Source of the DNA: Circinella minor
Taxonomy: Eukaryota > Mucoromycota > Mucoromycetes > Mucorales > Lichtheimiaceae
NCBI GenBank assembly: GCA_016758965.1
Contig: JAEPRB010000344.1
Coordinates: forward strand, 1 to 33,715
Length of the DNA stretch: 33,715 nucleotides
Direction of reading: 5' to 3'
The notes below the pieces were generated by a model. The model made no database searches. It saw only the letters and a program-made list of their open reading frames with translations, and had not been told where the DNA came from. Of this stretch, positions 20,882 to 31,467 are shown piece by piece. The position numbers and the translations under genes were made by a program. The stretch's first letter is position 1. Each line of letters begins with the position of its first letter.

Positions 20882-21448
20882 TCAACACACAATAGTAGGT
20901 AACTTATTACGATCATCGCCAACACTATAAGAACGTGTTCTAGTTGTTGTTGTTGTTGTTGAAGTACTAGTAGTACTAGTAGTAGTAGTTGATGTAGAAT
21001 TAGAAGTAGTAGTGGTATCAACAGTTACAGCAGCCATTGCAGCCATTGCATTTTGTACAGTAAGAAAAGCGGCCGCAGCATGAATAAAAGAAGTATCATG
21101 TGGAAGTGGATTTAATGTACGATAAACAGGTGATGCTGGTACGTCAATGATATTTTTATTATCATTAGGATAAATTGTTTCTCTTCTTTTACTACCAGGT
21201 GTCATGATTTCCAATAATTCGGAACGAGCATCCTCTTCTTGTTCTTTACTTATTCTATTATAAAAAATTATATTAATATTATATATTTTTCTCTCTCTTT
21301 TTTTTTTTTAATACATTTATTTTTTAATAATTTACCCATCCACATTGGTATTATGAGTTGGATGAAGTGGTCGAATAGGAAGTGGTGAAACAATTATTAT
21401 ATCATTGTTAGATTTAAAAGAAGTTTTTAATGGTAGATCGTTTAACAT
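20882..21448 (-). CDS. Hypothetical Thr/Ser-rich protein (161 aa, 2 exons)
   Basis: Exons 21448-21336 and 21254-20882 join through a GTAAAT donor and ATAATAG acceptor to give 161 aa from MLNDLPLKTSFKSNND. I do not recognise the family. Visible features are an acidic helix-like segment (SKEQEEDARSELLEIM), then TPGSKRRETIYP and VPASPVYRTLNP with SP/TP sites that could be kinase targets. Next come an Ala-rich helix (IHAAAAFLTVQNAMAAMAAV), a run of about 30 Thr/Ser residues, and a short conserved-looking basic tail (RTRSYSVGDDRNKLPTIVC). There is no signal peptide or membrane span. Reading frame and splice signals support a real gene. It is divergent from the casein kinase gene. Confidence 0.6.
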
Positions 21449-21821
21449 GGAGGATTGAATTTATAATATAATTGTATTAAAAAGAACAAGACAAAATAAA
21501 AATAAAAATAAAAAATAAAAATAAAAACAGAGAAAATAAAAAGAGAAAATAAAATAAAAAAAAAAAGGAAAAGAAAAGAAAAAAAAAAAAAAAAAGATAG
21601 AGATGTATGTGTGTGTGTGTGTGTGAGAGAGTTAAAGAAGAAGAAGAAGAGGGGGGGAGGGTTTGAGGGATATAATGTTAACGTAAAAAAAAAAAATGAT
21701 TGCCAAAAGCAGCAGTCCTTTTATCGTCTCAGAAAAAAATAAAAAAAGCGTAGCATTTCACTCACCCAAAACGAAACCCACTTTTTACTTATAAAAAATC
21801 ATTTTTGCTTAAACTGTTCTC

Positions 21822-21826
<5 letters not shown>

Positions 21827-21870
<44 letters not shown>
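21827..21870. repeat. (CT)22 microsatellite
   Basis: This is an uninterrupted 44-nt CT run followed by T10, 346 bp upstream of the casein kinase start codon. Pyrimidine-rich strands like this can form triplex (H-DNA) and exclude nucleosomes. Confidence 0.9.
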
Positions 21871-21878
<8 letters not shown>

Positions 21879-22034
21879 TTCCCTCTTTTTGTTTTCTTCA
21901 TTTTTATTCATCTTTTTTTATTTGAACAAAAAAAAAAAAAGAGAAACTTCTTTGTGCTTATATACATTTCCTTAATTCTCTTTCTGTCTCTCTTATTAAC
22001 TTGAATAGTATATATATATATATATATATAAAGG

Positions 22035-22039
22035 ATACA

Positions 22040-22070
<31 letters not shown>
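22035..22070. repeat. (CATA)n tetranucleotide repeat
   Basis: About eight to nine uninterrupted CATA units lie in the 5' region of the casein kinase gene. Confidence 0.85.
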
Positions 22071-22071
<1 letters not shown>

Positions 22072-22215
22072 AATATATACACCTTCCTACATACACCTTA
22101 TATATATATATATATATATATAACTGCAACATTTTGTTTTACACAATAATATATATAACAACAACAACAATAACAACAATTTTAAATTACATACAACTAT
22201 AAATATCAAATTGTA

Positions 22216-22379
22216 ATGGATTTGAGAGTGGGTAACAAGTTCAGAATTGGTCGTAAAATTGGGTCTGGTTCTTTTGGTGATATCTATCTCGGTAAGCTTG
22301 AACCTTTTTTTTTTTTTACTAGTTAATATAAACGTTTATAAAAAAAGAAAAGCACCTCCTTCATTACACAACATATACG

Positions 22380-22413
<34 letters not shown>

Positions 22414-24342
22414 CATACAATTCTCCCTTTCTCTTGCTCACTCCTTAATTTGTCATTAACTAATTCTTACGTATTTATTTATTTATTTATTTGCTTTTAT
22501 CTATTTTTGGTGTTGGGGGGGGTTATTGTTATTGTTGACTGGTTATTTTATTTTTCTATTTTTTTTAGGTACCAATATTATAACCAATGAAGAAGTTGCA
22601 ATTAAATTAGAATCAGTAAAAGCAAAACATCCACAACTTGAATATGAAGCCAAAGTATATAGGTCATTACAAGGTGGTGTAGGTATACCATTTGTTCGAT
22701 GGTATGGTACTGAATGTGATTATAATGCTATGGTCATTGATCTTATGGGACGTATGTATTACAATAATTTTTTTTTCTTCTCTCTTTCTCTCTTTTTTTT
22801 TTCTCTTTCTCTTTGTATATATATATATATATATATGTATGTGAAAAAAACAAAGAACACCTTTCTTTTTCTTTTATTGAATGATATTTCTCTCTCACCT
22901 CACTGATATGACCTGTTTCTTTGTATATATAGCATCACTTGAAGATTTATTCAATTTTTGTAGTCGTAAGTTTCAACTTAAAACTGTATTGCTTTTAGCA
23001 GATCAAATGGTAATATATAAAGGAAAAACAAAAAAGGGGGCGGGCGGGGGGAGGGAGAGGAAGCGAGGTGAAGAGGGAGAATACATATACTTTTGAAAAT
23101 TAAAAAAATAAAAAAATAAAGCTAATCTTTTTTTTTTTTTTTCTTTAAAAAATAGCTTTCTCGTATTGAATATATTCATTCCAAGAATTTTATTCATCGT
23201 GATATTAAACCTGATAACTTTTTAATGGGAATTGGTAAAAGAGGCAATCAAGTCAATGTGATTGATTTTGGTTTGGCTAAAAAATATCGTGATCCAAGAA
23301 CCCATTTACATATTCCTTACAGAGAAAATAAGAATTTGACGGGTACTGCACGTTATGCTAGTATTAATACACATTTAGGTGTTGGTAAGTTTTATATGTA
23401 TAAACAGATACGCGTAGAGATGTCTATTTCTTTCTTTCTCTCTCTCTTTCTTACATGATTATTTATTATATATATATATAGAACAATCACGGCGAGATGA
23501 TTTAGAATCATTAGGATATGTACTCATGTACTTTTGTCGTGGTCAGTTACCATGGCAAGGATTGAAAGCTGCAACTAAGAAACAAAAATATGATCGTATT
23601 ATGGAAAAGAAAATGACAACACCTACAGAATTGTTGTGTCGTGGCTTTCCGAGTGAATTTGCTATTTATCTCAATTATACTCGTTCATTACGATTTGATG
23701 ATAAACCAGATTATAGTTATTTACGTAAATTGTTTAGAGATTTATTTGTTCGAGAAGGTTATCAATATGATTATATGTTTGATTGGACTTCATACAAATT
23801 GGTAAGATGAGAAAGGAAGGAAGGGGGAGAGAGAGAGAGAGAGAGAGAAAGGTGATTTATTATTATTTACAAAAAAAATGATCAACTAATAAATAAATGT
23901 GTTTTGATTCATTTCAATATATAAAAACGAAAGGAAAAGGATAATATTCAACAACAACAACAACAGCAACAAATAAAGCAAGAAATAAAACAAGAATCAT
24001 CAGATATGGATCCAATGTATAAAGGAATGAAAAAAGATTATGATGATGCGTTTAGATCATTGCGTTCCCCTGCTGGAGCTACAGGAGCTAGTGGTGTTGC
24101 TTCTTCATCACGCGTTGCAGTACCACCTACAGGTTCTTCTGGTGATGCTATGAATAATATGTCATCATTTCGTCGATCCACTCCAGCTTCTAAATCTCCC
24201 ATGACAGGTTTGACAAAAGGAAATGTTTTAACGTCTCCATCAGCAAGGAATGTATCATCTGCTAATGTAAGTTAAATAAAAGTTGTTTGTTTTTTTTGCA
24301 TAATAATTAATAATATACTAAATCTTTTATATATAGCCATGA
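22216..24342 (+). CDS. Casein kinase I, Hrr25/CK1-delta type (about 407 aa, 7 exons)
   Basis: Exons 22216-22291, 22569-22751, 22933-23009, 23156-23384, 23482-23801, 23934-24266 and 24337-24342 join in frame. The kinase domain covers about residues 9-280. It shows the glycine loop [12 protein letters not shown], catalytic Lys38 (EEVAIKLE), [22 protein letters not shown], and the CK1 substitutes for the APE motif ([27 protein letters not shown]). Sequence is closest to CK1-delta/epsilon and yeast Hrr25, kinases acting in ribosome maturation, vesicle traffic, DNA repair and meiosis. The tail (about 296-407) is Gln-rich, then Ser/Ala/Gly/Pro-rich with SP sites, a likely autophosphorylation region. 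The C-terminus is uncertain: splicing at a perfect GTAAGT gives ...SSANP and stop at 24342; reading through gives ...SSANVS and stop at 24275. Confidence 0.93.
23036..23055 (+). other. G-quadruplex-capable tract in casein kinase intron 3
   Basis: The pattern is G5-C-G3-C-G6-A-G3 on the sense strand, inside the 146-nt intron 23010-23155. One-nucleotide loops give a very stable predicted quadruplex in DNA and in pre-mRNA. Confidence 0.65.
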
Positions 24343-24986
24343 TAAACTTTTCAAACTTTTAAATGAAAAAAAAAATGTATAAGCTTTTTTTTTTTTCTCT
24401 TTCTCTCTCTTTTTTTTTTTCCTCATTACGCGTTTTCAGCATTTGTCGTTTCCCTCTCCCCCTCTTTTTTTTTTTTCTTTTACCTTTTTTTTTTCGCGTG
24501 TTTTCTTCTTTTAACTTTTTTTTTTCATATAGTCTGCATAGTCCACACGCGTTTCTTTTTTATTATTATTATTATTATTATTATATATCGTTTGTTTTCC
24601 CCAAAGCTTATATACTCTTTTAACACATTCACATAACGCCATTACACATAACAATAACATAACTCTCTTACCCTCCCCCCTTTTTTTTTTATCTCTCTCT
24701 TTATAACTTAGTACATGAATGTTTTTTTTTCCTTCTTCTTATTATTATTATAACTTTTCTATATCAGCTAACTAACACATCTTCACACTCTTATCTATCT
24801 CTCTATCTCATTAAAAAAAAAAGAAACATTTCAATCAATTCACAAAGTAATAAACCAAAAAAAAAAAAAAAAAAAAGGATAAAGTTTTTACATTTGGGTT
24901 TTTGAAACATTATTTCCTAACCCTCCCCCCTCCAGCATAAAAGAAATAATTAGGTTGTATATAAAAAATGAATTCTTTATTATTAA
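24343..24986. other. Convergent 3' intergenic region
   Basis: This 644-bp pyrimidine-rich spacer lies between the stops of the casein kinase and GGA genes. It holds two ACGCGT sites (about 24428 and 24545) that are not near a start codon. No gene is seen. Confidence 0.5.
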
Positions 24987-25082
24987 TCATATATTCTTAT
25001 GACAACAATATTCACCTATTTGTTCCATTTGTACACCTAATTGATCATAAGTTACTTTAAATCGTAACCGTAATAATTCCTA

Positions 25083-25119
<37 letters not shown>

Positions 25120-27682
25120 GTTATTAAATATTATCCCCATCTATTCCAATCAAAAAAAAAAAAAAAAAACTTACATTATTTGGATTATGAAGTGTAATAT
25201 TTTGAAATACACTTTTAAATGATTTAGGTGGTATAACACTAGATGATACACGACCCATATTAATTTGCATTGTTTTAGGTGCAGCTAATTGTAATTCCAT
25301 GGTTTCCATAGGTGCAGTAGATTGATTAGAAAAAAAACATCGTAATTTTAATATTGTTCCAATTTTTTCATAAATATCTAAATGTATTTGTAATCCATTT
25401 TTATCATGTAATAAATCTAATAAATAAAATAAATAAATGATGAGTATATATATATTATCATTATCATTATTATCATTATTTACTTACGTGAAATCAATTG
25501 ATTATTATCAACGACATGTCCAGCAGGAGGTGATAATGATGATGTAGAAGATGATAATGAAGTAGCGGTAGATGTAGTAGTAGTAGTAGTAGTATTAGCA
25601 GTAGAATTAAAAGGTGTATTATTATTATTATTATTATTAGTAGTATTAATGGTTGTATTGGTAATAGTATTGGTAGTAAATTGTTGCTGTTGTTGTTGTT
25701 GTTGTTGTTGTTGTTGAGAACCGGTATCATTTTGTTGTAATTCTCCAAATATATCAAAAAGTTCATTGGTTGTATTATTTTTGTTTATATTATTTTGTTT
25801 CTTTAATGGTGAAGAAGTTGTAATCATATCATTATCATCTAAATCAATTAAACTCATATTATTCAATTGTTGTTGTTGTGATGGTAATTGGGGTACGGGT
25901 TGTTGTATATTTAGAGTGGATATTGGTTCTTCGGATTTATTATGTATATCATATTCTGTATCATATTTTCCATTTTCAATATCAGAATATTTTTTCAATA
26001 CTTTATCAAGCATAAAAGATAATGCAATCAATGATTCTATAAATATTTTGTATTGTTTAAATAAGTATTAAATATATCTTTTTTTTTATTTATTTCAGAG
26101 AAACTTACCAATATGTTCATTATTATCATTTTCAAGAATACTTTTAATTTTTGAACGAGCTTTTGTACAAACATTATGTAAATCCTATTCAAAAAAAAAA
26201 AAAAATTAGTAAATTGAGAGATATTCCCCCCTTTTTAATTTTAATTTACCTGCATTGCTCGATCAATTTTTTCACCTTGTCTCATACTTTCTAATAATTC
26301 ATATAATACAATAGCTTTACTACGTATACCACGTATTTGTTCAGAAAAACGTTGTTGATAATCTGGTCTACCTCGTTTCTCCTATATATATATATATATT
26401 AATTAATTAGAATGTCTATGATTATTCTATCCATATAATATAAGGCTATCAACTTACATAACCAGAAAGCCATTTCATAATCATATCAGCTAATACTAAA
26501 TCTTCTTCTGTACCACGACGAATATGTTCTTGAAGTTTCTATATATAATTTTCTGAATTAGTTTTAAAAAATTAAATTTTCATATATAAATAAATCTAAT
26601 ACTTACAGCAGATAATCTCACATTATCTTGTTCTTCAAGTTCTTCAGGTGTTCTTAAAACCTAATAATAATAAATATTAGTTATTGTTCCTTATAAACTT
26701 TTTTTTTTAATTTTTTTTTTTTTGCTCCCACACATCCTTTAATTCCTTACACTATGAGTAACTAAAGCTGCCACTGAATCTTCTTTTATTTCAGGGAAAC
26801 GATATCCTATAAAAAATAGATATATTCATAATAAGTTTTCATTCTGACAACAGAATAAAACAAAAAATATAAATATATTACCTCTTCGTTTTAATAAACG
26901 ATACATGCTATTAATATTTGTTAAATCTTCTTTATAAGGAGCACGAAGAGCTAAACCAATTTTCCATTCTTTAATCATATAAAGAATACGTTCTACTACA
27001 GGATCAGGAACCGAAGGTTGATGTGGTACATAATCAAAATGATTCCATTGAATATCTAAACTTTTTTTTTGTGGTGGTCTAGCAGCAAAACTTAAACTTG
27101 TTTGAGGTTGTGCAGGAAAACTATATACCAATGCATTTAAAAATTCTTTGGTAGATATTTGTAAATGAAAAGGATAACCACAATTTTTAACACAAACATC
27201 CAATAACTATATTGAAAAAAAAAATATATATATATATATTTTTTGTTTCGTGAGTAAAAGAATCTATAAATATATATAAAAGAAACTTACCGAAAGAGCC
27301 AACATGCCTTGATTGGTACTTCGACTATTAACAAGTTGTACAATGGTCATTGCAGCAATTCGAGGACTATAATATAATTTTATTTAGTTTTCTTTTCTTC
27401 TTTATATCCTTAATTTAAAAAAAGAAAGAAAAAAAAAAAAAAAAACTTACAAAGTGCCTTGTTTTTGATTGATCAAATCACTAATCTCGAGATTAAGTTC
27501 CAAGTCAGGTCCTGAATGAGCTGGACTACATGCTCCAGCTATGTATATTTTTTTTTTAATTCAAATACATTAGTTCTTTTTATTTTTTAACGAAAAAAAA
27601 AAAAAGAATTCATTCTACTCTAATTTATATATATATATATATATATAACCATACCAATGAGATCTTGTAATCGATCAGCCAT
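24987..27682 (-). CDS. GGA-type monomeric clathrin adaptor, VHS-GAT-GAE (599 aa, 12 exons)
   Basis: Minus-strand exons 27682-27655, 27538-27451, 27366-27291, 27206-26882, 26806-26751, 26660-26607, 26538-26458, 26381-26250, 26184-26109, 26036-25488, 25416-25175 and 25079-24987 join in frame to 599 aa, close to yeast Gga1/2. The VHS domain (about 1-170) shows LNLEISDLINQKQG, LALSLLDVCVKNCGYPFHLQ and KEFLNALV. A GAT three-helix bundle (about 195-320) includes RGTEEDLVLADMIMKWL and ARSKIKSIL. The disordered linker has a clathrin box LIDLD (368-372), a 12-Gln run and Asn/Thr runs. The GAE beta-sandwich (about 489-599) includes LQIHLDIYEKIG. GGAs sort cargo from trans-Golgi to endosome, bind Arf-GTP through GAT, clathrin through the box, and accessory proteins through GAE. 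Confidence 0.93.
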
Positions 27683-27736
27683 GGTCAATAACAAGACAAG
27701 ACAAATCAATGAAACTTGTTACTTTTAAAGTAGACG

Positions 27737-27783
<47 letters not shown>

Positions 27784-28572
27784 AGACAAGCCAATAATTA
27801 ATTATCTAATTTCGGAAAACTATTTTTTTCAATTGGCTAGAACATCTTAAAAAAAAAAAAAAGAAGGTTTTATATATAATAATAACACTCTTTCTTATAT
27901 CATTAGATAATTCAAAGGTTATTTTCATCAATTATAATTATTATTCTCACTCATTATCTATTCATGAGTTTGTTTGTTTGTTTGTTAATCTTTTTTTTTT
28001 TTTTTTTTGACGTGTAAAGTTTATAACAAATGGTTAACTCCTTTTTTTATGGATGTGCCACAAGGCATTTAAAAATATTCTTTGTGAAACCTTAAAAATA
28101 GGGACCATGAGGAAATTGCAACACTTTTTAAAAAACAACAAAGTGAATCATCAATAACCATCATCAAAAAAGAAAAATACTTTTAATTACTTTACCTTAG
28201 TAAAAACAACAACACGAAACCATTTCTTCTTTATATTCACTTGAGATTATAAAAAGAAAGAAAATTTATTATACAAGTAGTCCTTTCCCTCCCCCACTTC
28301 TTTTTTATTTTTTTTTTTGCACATAGTATATGATGTTAACTGTTAAAAAAAAATATTTGTATTAAAATAAAAAAGGTGAAAATAAACTTGTTAAAGGGGG
28401 GGGGGGAGAGATGAAACCCCCCCCCCATCAAATGAATAATATTATATATACATTTAATTGTAAAAAAAAAAGAAGAATTTAAATATTAAATAAGAACCCT
28501 TTTTTTTTTTGATATAGTAGAATTGACTTTTGGTTAAATAACAAAAAAAAAAGGGGGGGGGGAGTAGTGTTT
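27683..28572. other. Intergenic region between GGA and sulfate permease
   Basis: This is the upstream region of GGA (left part) and the 3' side of the SulP gene (right part). It includes an A34 run at 27737-27770 only 55 bp upstream of the GGA start codon, and a G/C hairpin at 28396-28426. No gene is seen. Confidence 0.5.
28396..28426. other. G11/C10 hairpin downstream of the sulfate permease gene
   Basis: Eleven Gs (28396-28406), a 10-nt spacer and ten Cs (28417-28426) form a pure G:C stem of 10 bp. It lies about 150 bp past the permease stop, and so probably in the 3' UTR or terminator region of the minus-strand transcript. Confidence 0.6.
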
Positions 28573-31467
28573 TTAATACAATGGAGATCTTGGCATTTCT
28601 TGCCACCTTTGAGTAATTGTTTGAATAGCTGTATCAATATCCCAATGAAAAGTATTATATCGATCTCTAGGTGCATTATAATGTTGATGAACATCATAAT
28701 CTTCTATTACTATATTAGGTGGAGATGTTATAGTAGTCGAAGGTCCTGGCATACCAATTTCTAAATCTGTTTCTTCTTGATGTTGTATTATATGGGATCC
28801 TCCTCCTCCTTCCTCTTCTACTACTACTGCTGGAGTCTTCTTATGTATTAAAATATCTCCTTTTTTTATACTATTATCAACAGGATGATAATTCGTACTA
28901 CAAAATGATAAATTTTGTAATGATAATCGACCAAACCCAAAAGCAGCCAACTGATTTCGTACAATGGGATTTAAACCGACAAAATGCCATTCTACATCAT
29001 TTCCTGAATAATTGAGTACTGTTTTTTTTAAAGAAATAAGCATTTGTAATCCTGTTGAATCAATACGTCGTACAGCTTTCATATCAAATACAAGAGCACA
29101 AAGTACAGGTCCGTGATTTCTTCCATGTTCTATGGAACGAGGTTCATTCCAAGGTCGATCCTTATTATCCTTGTCTTCTTTATAATTTTCATTTGGAATA
29201 TCTTTTTGTAAATTTTGAGATGCATAGTAACCATACGTAGTCATGGTACCACTTCGTGTACGTTCTTTAATGGTTTGTATAATAGATTCAGAAATATATT
29301 CTGCATTTGGATAAAGTATAGAATCCACCGGTTGCATGACCAATAACCCTGGAGGCAAAGGTTCCATCTTTTTGGAAAAATTAGGATCTTTTTCATCTGC
29401 ATAGTAATGGGATTGAACACGTACAAGAGCATGTACTTGAGGTCTTGCAAGATGAAATAATACAGTGGCTAAAGATAATCCAACGGCAGTATATAATCCA
29501 ACTTCAATATCAACAAAAAATGTCACAAGCACTGTAATAATCCAAATAAATAATTCACTAGGATTGGCACACCATACTTCTTTTAAATAATGGGGACTTG
29601 ATACAAGATCAGAAACGGCATGAATTACCACAGCTGCAAGAATTGCATTGGGAACATAATAAAATGCAGGTGTAAGTGCATAGAGGGCCAAAACAACCAC
29701 GGCAGCACTAAACATACCGGCTAATGGAGTACGTACACCAGAACGTGCCATAATAGCTGTACGACTAAATGCTCCTGTGGCTGGATAAGCACCGAAGAAA
29801 GACCCGACAATATTACTTATACCAATAGCCAAAATTTCTTGATTGGGTTGAATGGTATAACCTGAAATACGACCAAATGATTTGGCTATAGAAACATGTT
29901 CTACAATTAAAATAAGAATAATAGAAGGTAAAGTACTACTGGCTGCGCGTATGACTTGAAAATTAAGTCCAGGTATACCCATTGCATCAAATCCGGCAGG
30001 CACGGTAGCAATCACACGAATAGGTGTTGTGGTTTTACCAATACTGATAAGAAAAGAAATCAAGGTGCCAAGAAATACAATCAATCCATTACGCATAATA
30101 TTAAAATAAAAGAAAGATTTTCGGAATTTCTCTAATCGTGTTTCGAGACGTTTACATCCAAAACGAATAGCGTAAAGAAGAATAAGAGCAACTAAACCAA
30201 AGGCAATATCCAATTGTGTATAACGTATATTTCTAAAGAATTCAATTAAAACATGGAATGGAGATCCATGTGTTTCCACTTCTGGACCAATTCCTGTTAA
30301 TGCAGGTAATTGGGAACTAACAATAGTTATAGCACTTCCTGTCATAAAACCCGCTATTATAATAGTATCCACATAAAAAAAAAAAAAAGTTTTTTTGTAA
30401 GATAATTATTTTTGGTTGGATTGTACGGTATTTTGAACAGATAGACAAAAGGAAAAGAAAAATGTATTTCTTTTGATAAATTAAAACTAACCTATGGCAG
30501 GTCCTGGAATAAAATCAACTATTAATCCCAAACGAATAATTCCAATTACAACCAAAACGATTCCAGCAAATAATGCTAATGTGACACCTATTTCTGGACC
30601 TGTAATATCTGGATATTCGGTTGTAATTACATTAATAGCTTCACCCATAAGTAATGAAACCGTTGCTAAACAACAATAAAAATGAGAAAAAGTGTTATTA
30701 TTATTTTTAATGATATAAACTAAATAAATTTAACTAAATTATGTATCATCAAAAAAAAAAAAAAAAAAAAAAAAAAAAACATCTTGCATGAAATTATTAT
30801 GTAGAACTTACAAATAGGTCCAATACTAATATCTTTTGACGTGCCAAAAAAGCAGTAGATTGCCGCGCCAACAAATGCTGTACTAAATTACATTGATTAA
30901 AAAAAAAAGAAAGAAAACAAATAAGAAACGTTTAAAAAAAAAAGAGGGGGGGGGGAAGGGGAGGATTATGTATGTATGGATACATAAACATTTTCTTTTA
31001 AAATATTCATTTGACTTGGTTAAAATCAAAACATTTTATATATAAATTTATTACAAGAGAAAAAAAAAAGAAATATAACAATAACAATAACATACTAAAG
31101 ACCATATTGTGGATCTAAATTGGCTAATTTTGCATATGCCATACTTTGTGGAACAACAACAATTCCTACAGTGATACCTGCAATCATATCTTGAAGTAAC
31201 CACTAAATATATAAATACGTAAATAATTATTATTATTATCGTTATACGTATTATTCTTGAGAAGATTTTTTTTTTACTTACAGAAAGATTATAGCGATGA
31301 ATCCATTGTATAATAGGAAATAATGTTATAAAATAATGTCGAATATAATGTGGAAATAAACGTAAATGATAACGACATTGTTGACGTAAAGGTATAGGTG
31401 GATAATCAACTACTATTGTATCTTTCATTTTATCTTTTTCAATAGTGTTATGTAACAGTTGATGCAT
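28573..31467 (-). CDS. SulP/SLC26-family sulfate permease (710 aa, 5 exons)
   Basis: Minus-strand exons 31467-31282, 31202-31096, 30882-30812, 30665-30492 and 30353-28573 join in frame to 710 aa. After a hydrophilic N-terminus come WLLQDMIAGITVGIVVVPQSMAYA, then YGLYTAFVGAAIYCFFGTSKDISIGP, the hallmark of the SUL1/SUL2 group. About 10-12 membrane segments run to about residue 415. A C-terminal STAS domain (about 453-600) shows ALVFDMKAVRRIDSTGLQML and VEWHFVGLNP. A further tail of about 110 residues has a Glu/Gly run (VVVEEEGGGGSH). The likely activity is proton-coupled sulfate uptake at the plasma membrane, feeding sulfur assimilation. Substrate could instead be another oxyanion. The start ATG (MHQLLHN) is the only good in-frame one before the first span. 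Confidence 0.92.

Larger units (their letters stand above)
21449..22215. promoter_or_regulatory. Divergent promoter with long (CT)22 and (CATA)n repeats
   Basis: This 767-bp spacer separates the divergent hypothetical gene and the casein kinase gene. It contains (GT)n near 21609-21624, a perfect (CT)22 at 21827-21870, a tetranucleotide CATA array at about 22035-22070 and (AT)n at about 22099-22122. Pyrimidine tracts before the kinase start are typical of strong fungal promoters. Confidence 0.5.

Noticed and set aside
20506..21021. 171-aa frame rich in Leu, Phe and Ser
   Set aside because: It is an out-of-frame reading of the Thr-repeat exon plus homopolymer-rich 3' sequence.
22035..22132. 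CATA and TA arrays as a possible CRISPR or structured satellite
   Set aside because: They are simple tandem microsatellites without spacers, in a eukaryotic promoter.
24428..24550. Two ACGCGT sites as cell-cycle boxes
   Set aside because: They lie between convergent gene ends, not upstream of a start codon.
24363..24623. Phe/Ser-rich 86-aa frame after the casein kinase gene
   Set aside because: It is a translation of pyrimidine-rich 3' sequence, with no family features.
25494..25766. Leu/Ile/Asn-rich 90-aa frame
   Set aside because: It is a shifted frame over the GGA linker's Gln/Asn/Thr codon repeats.
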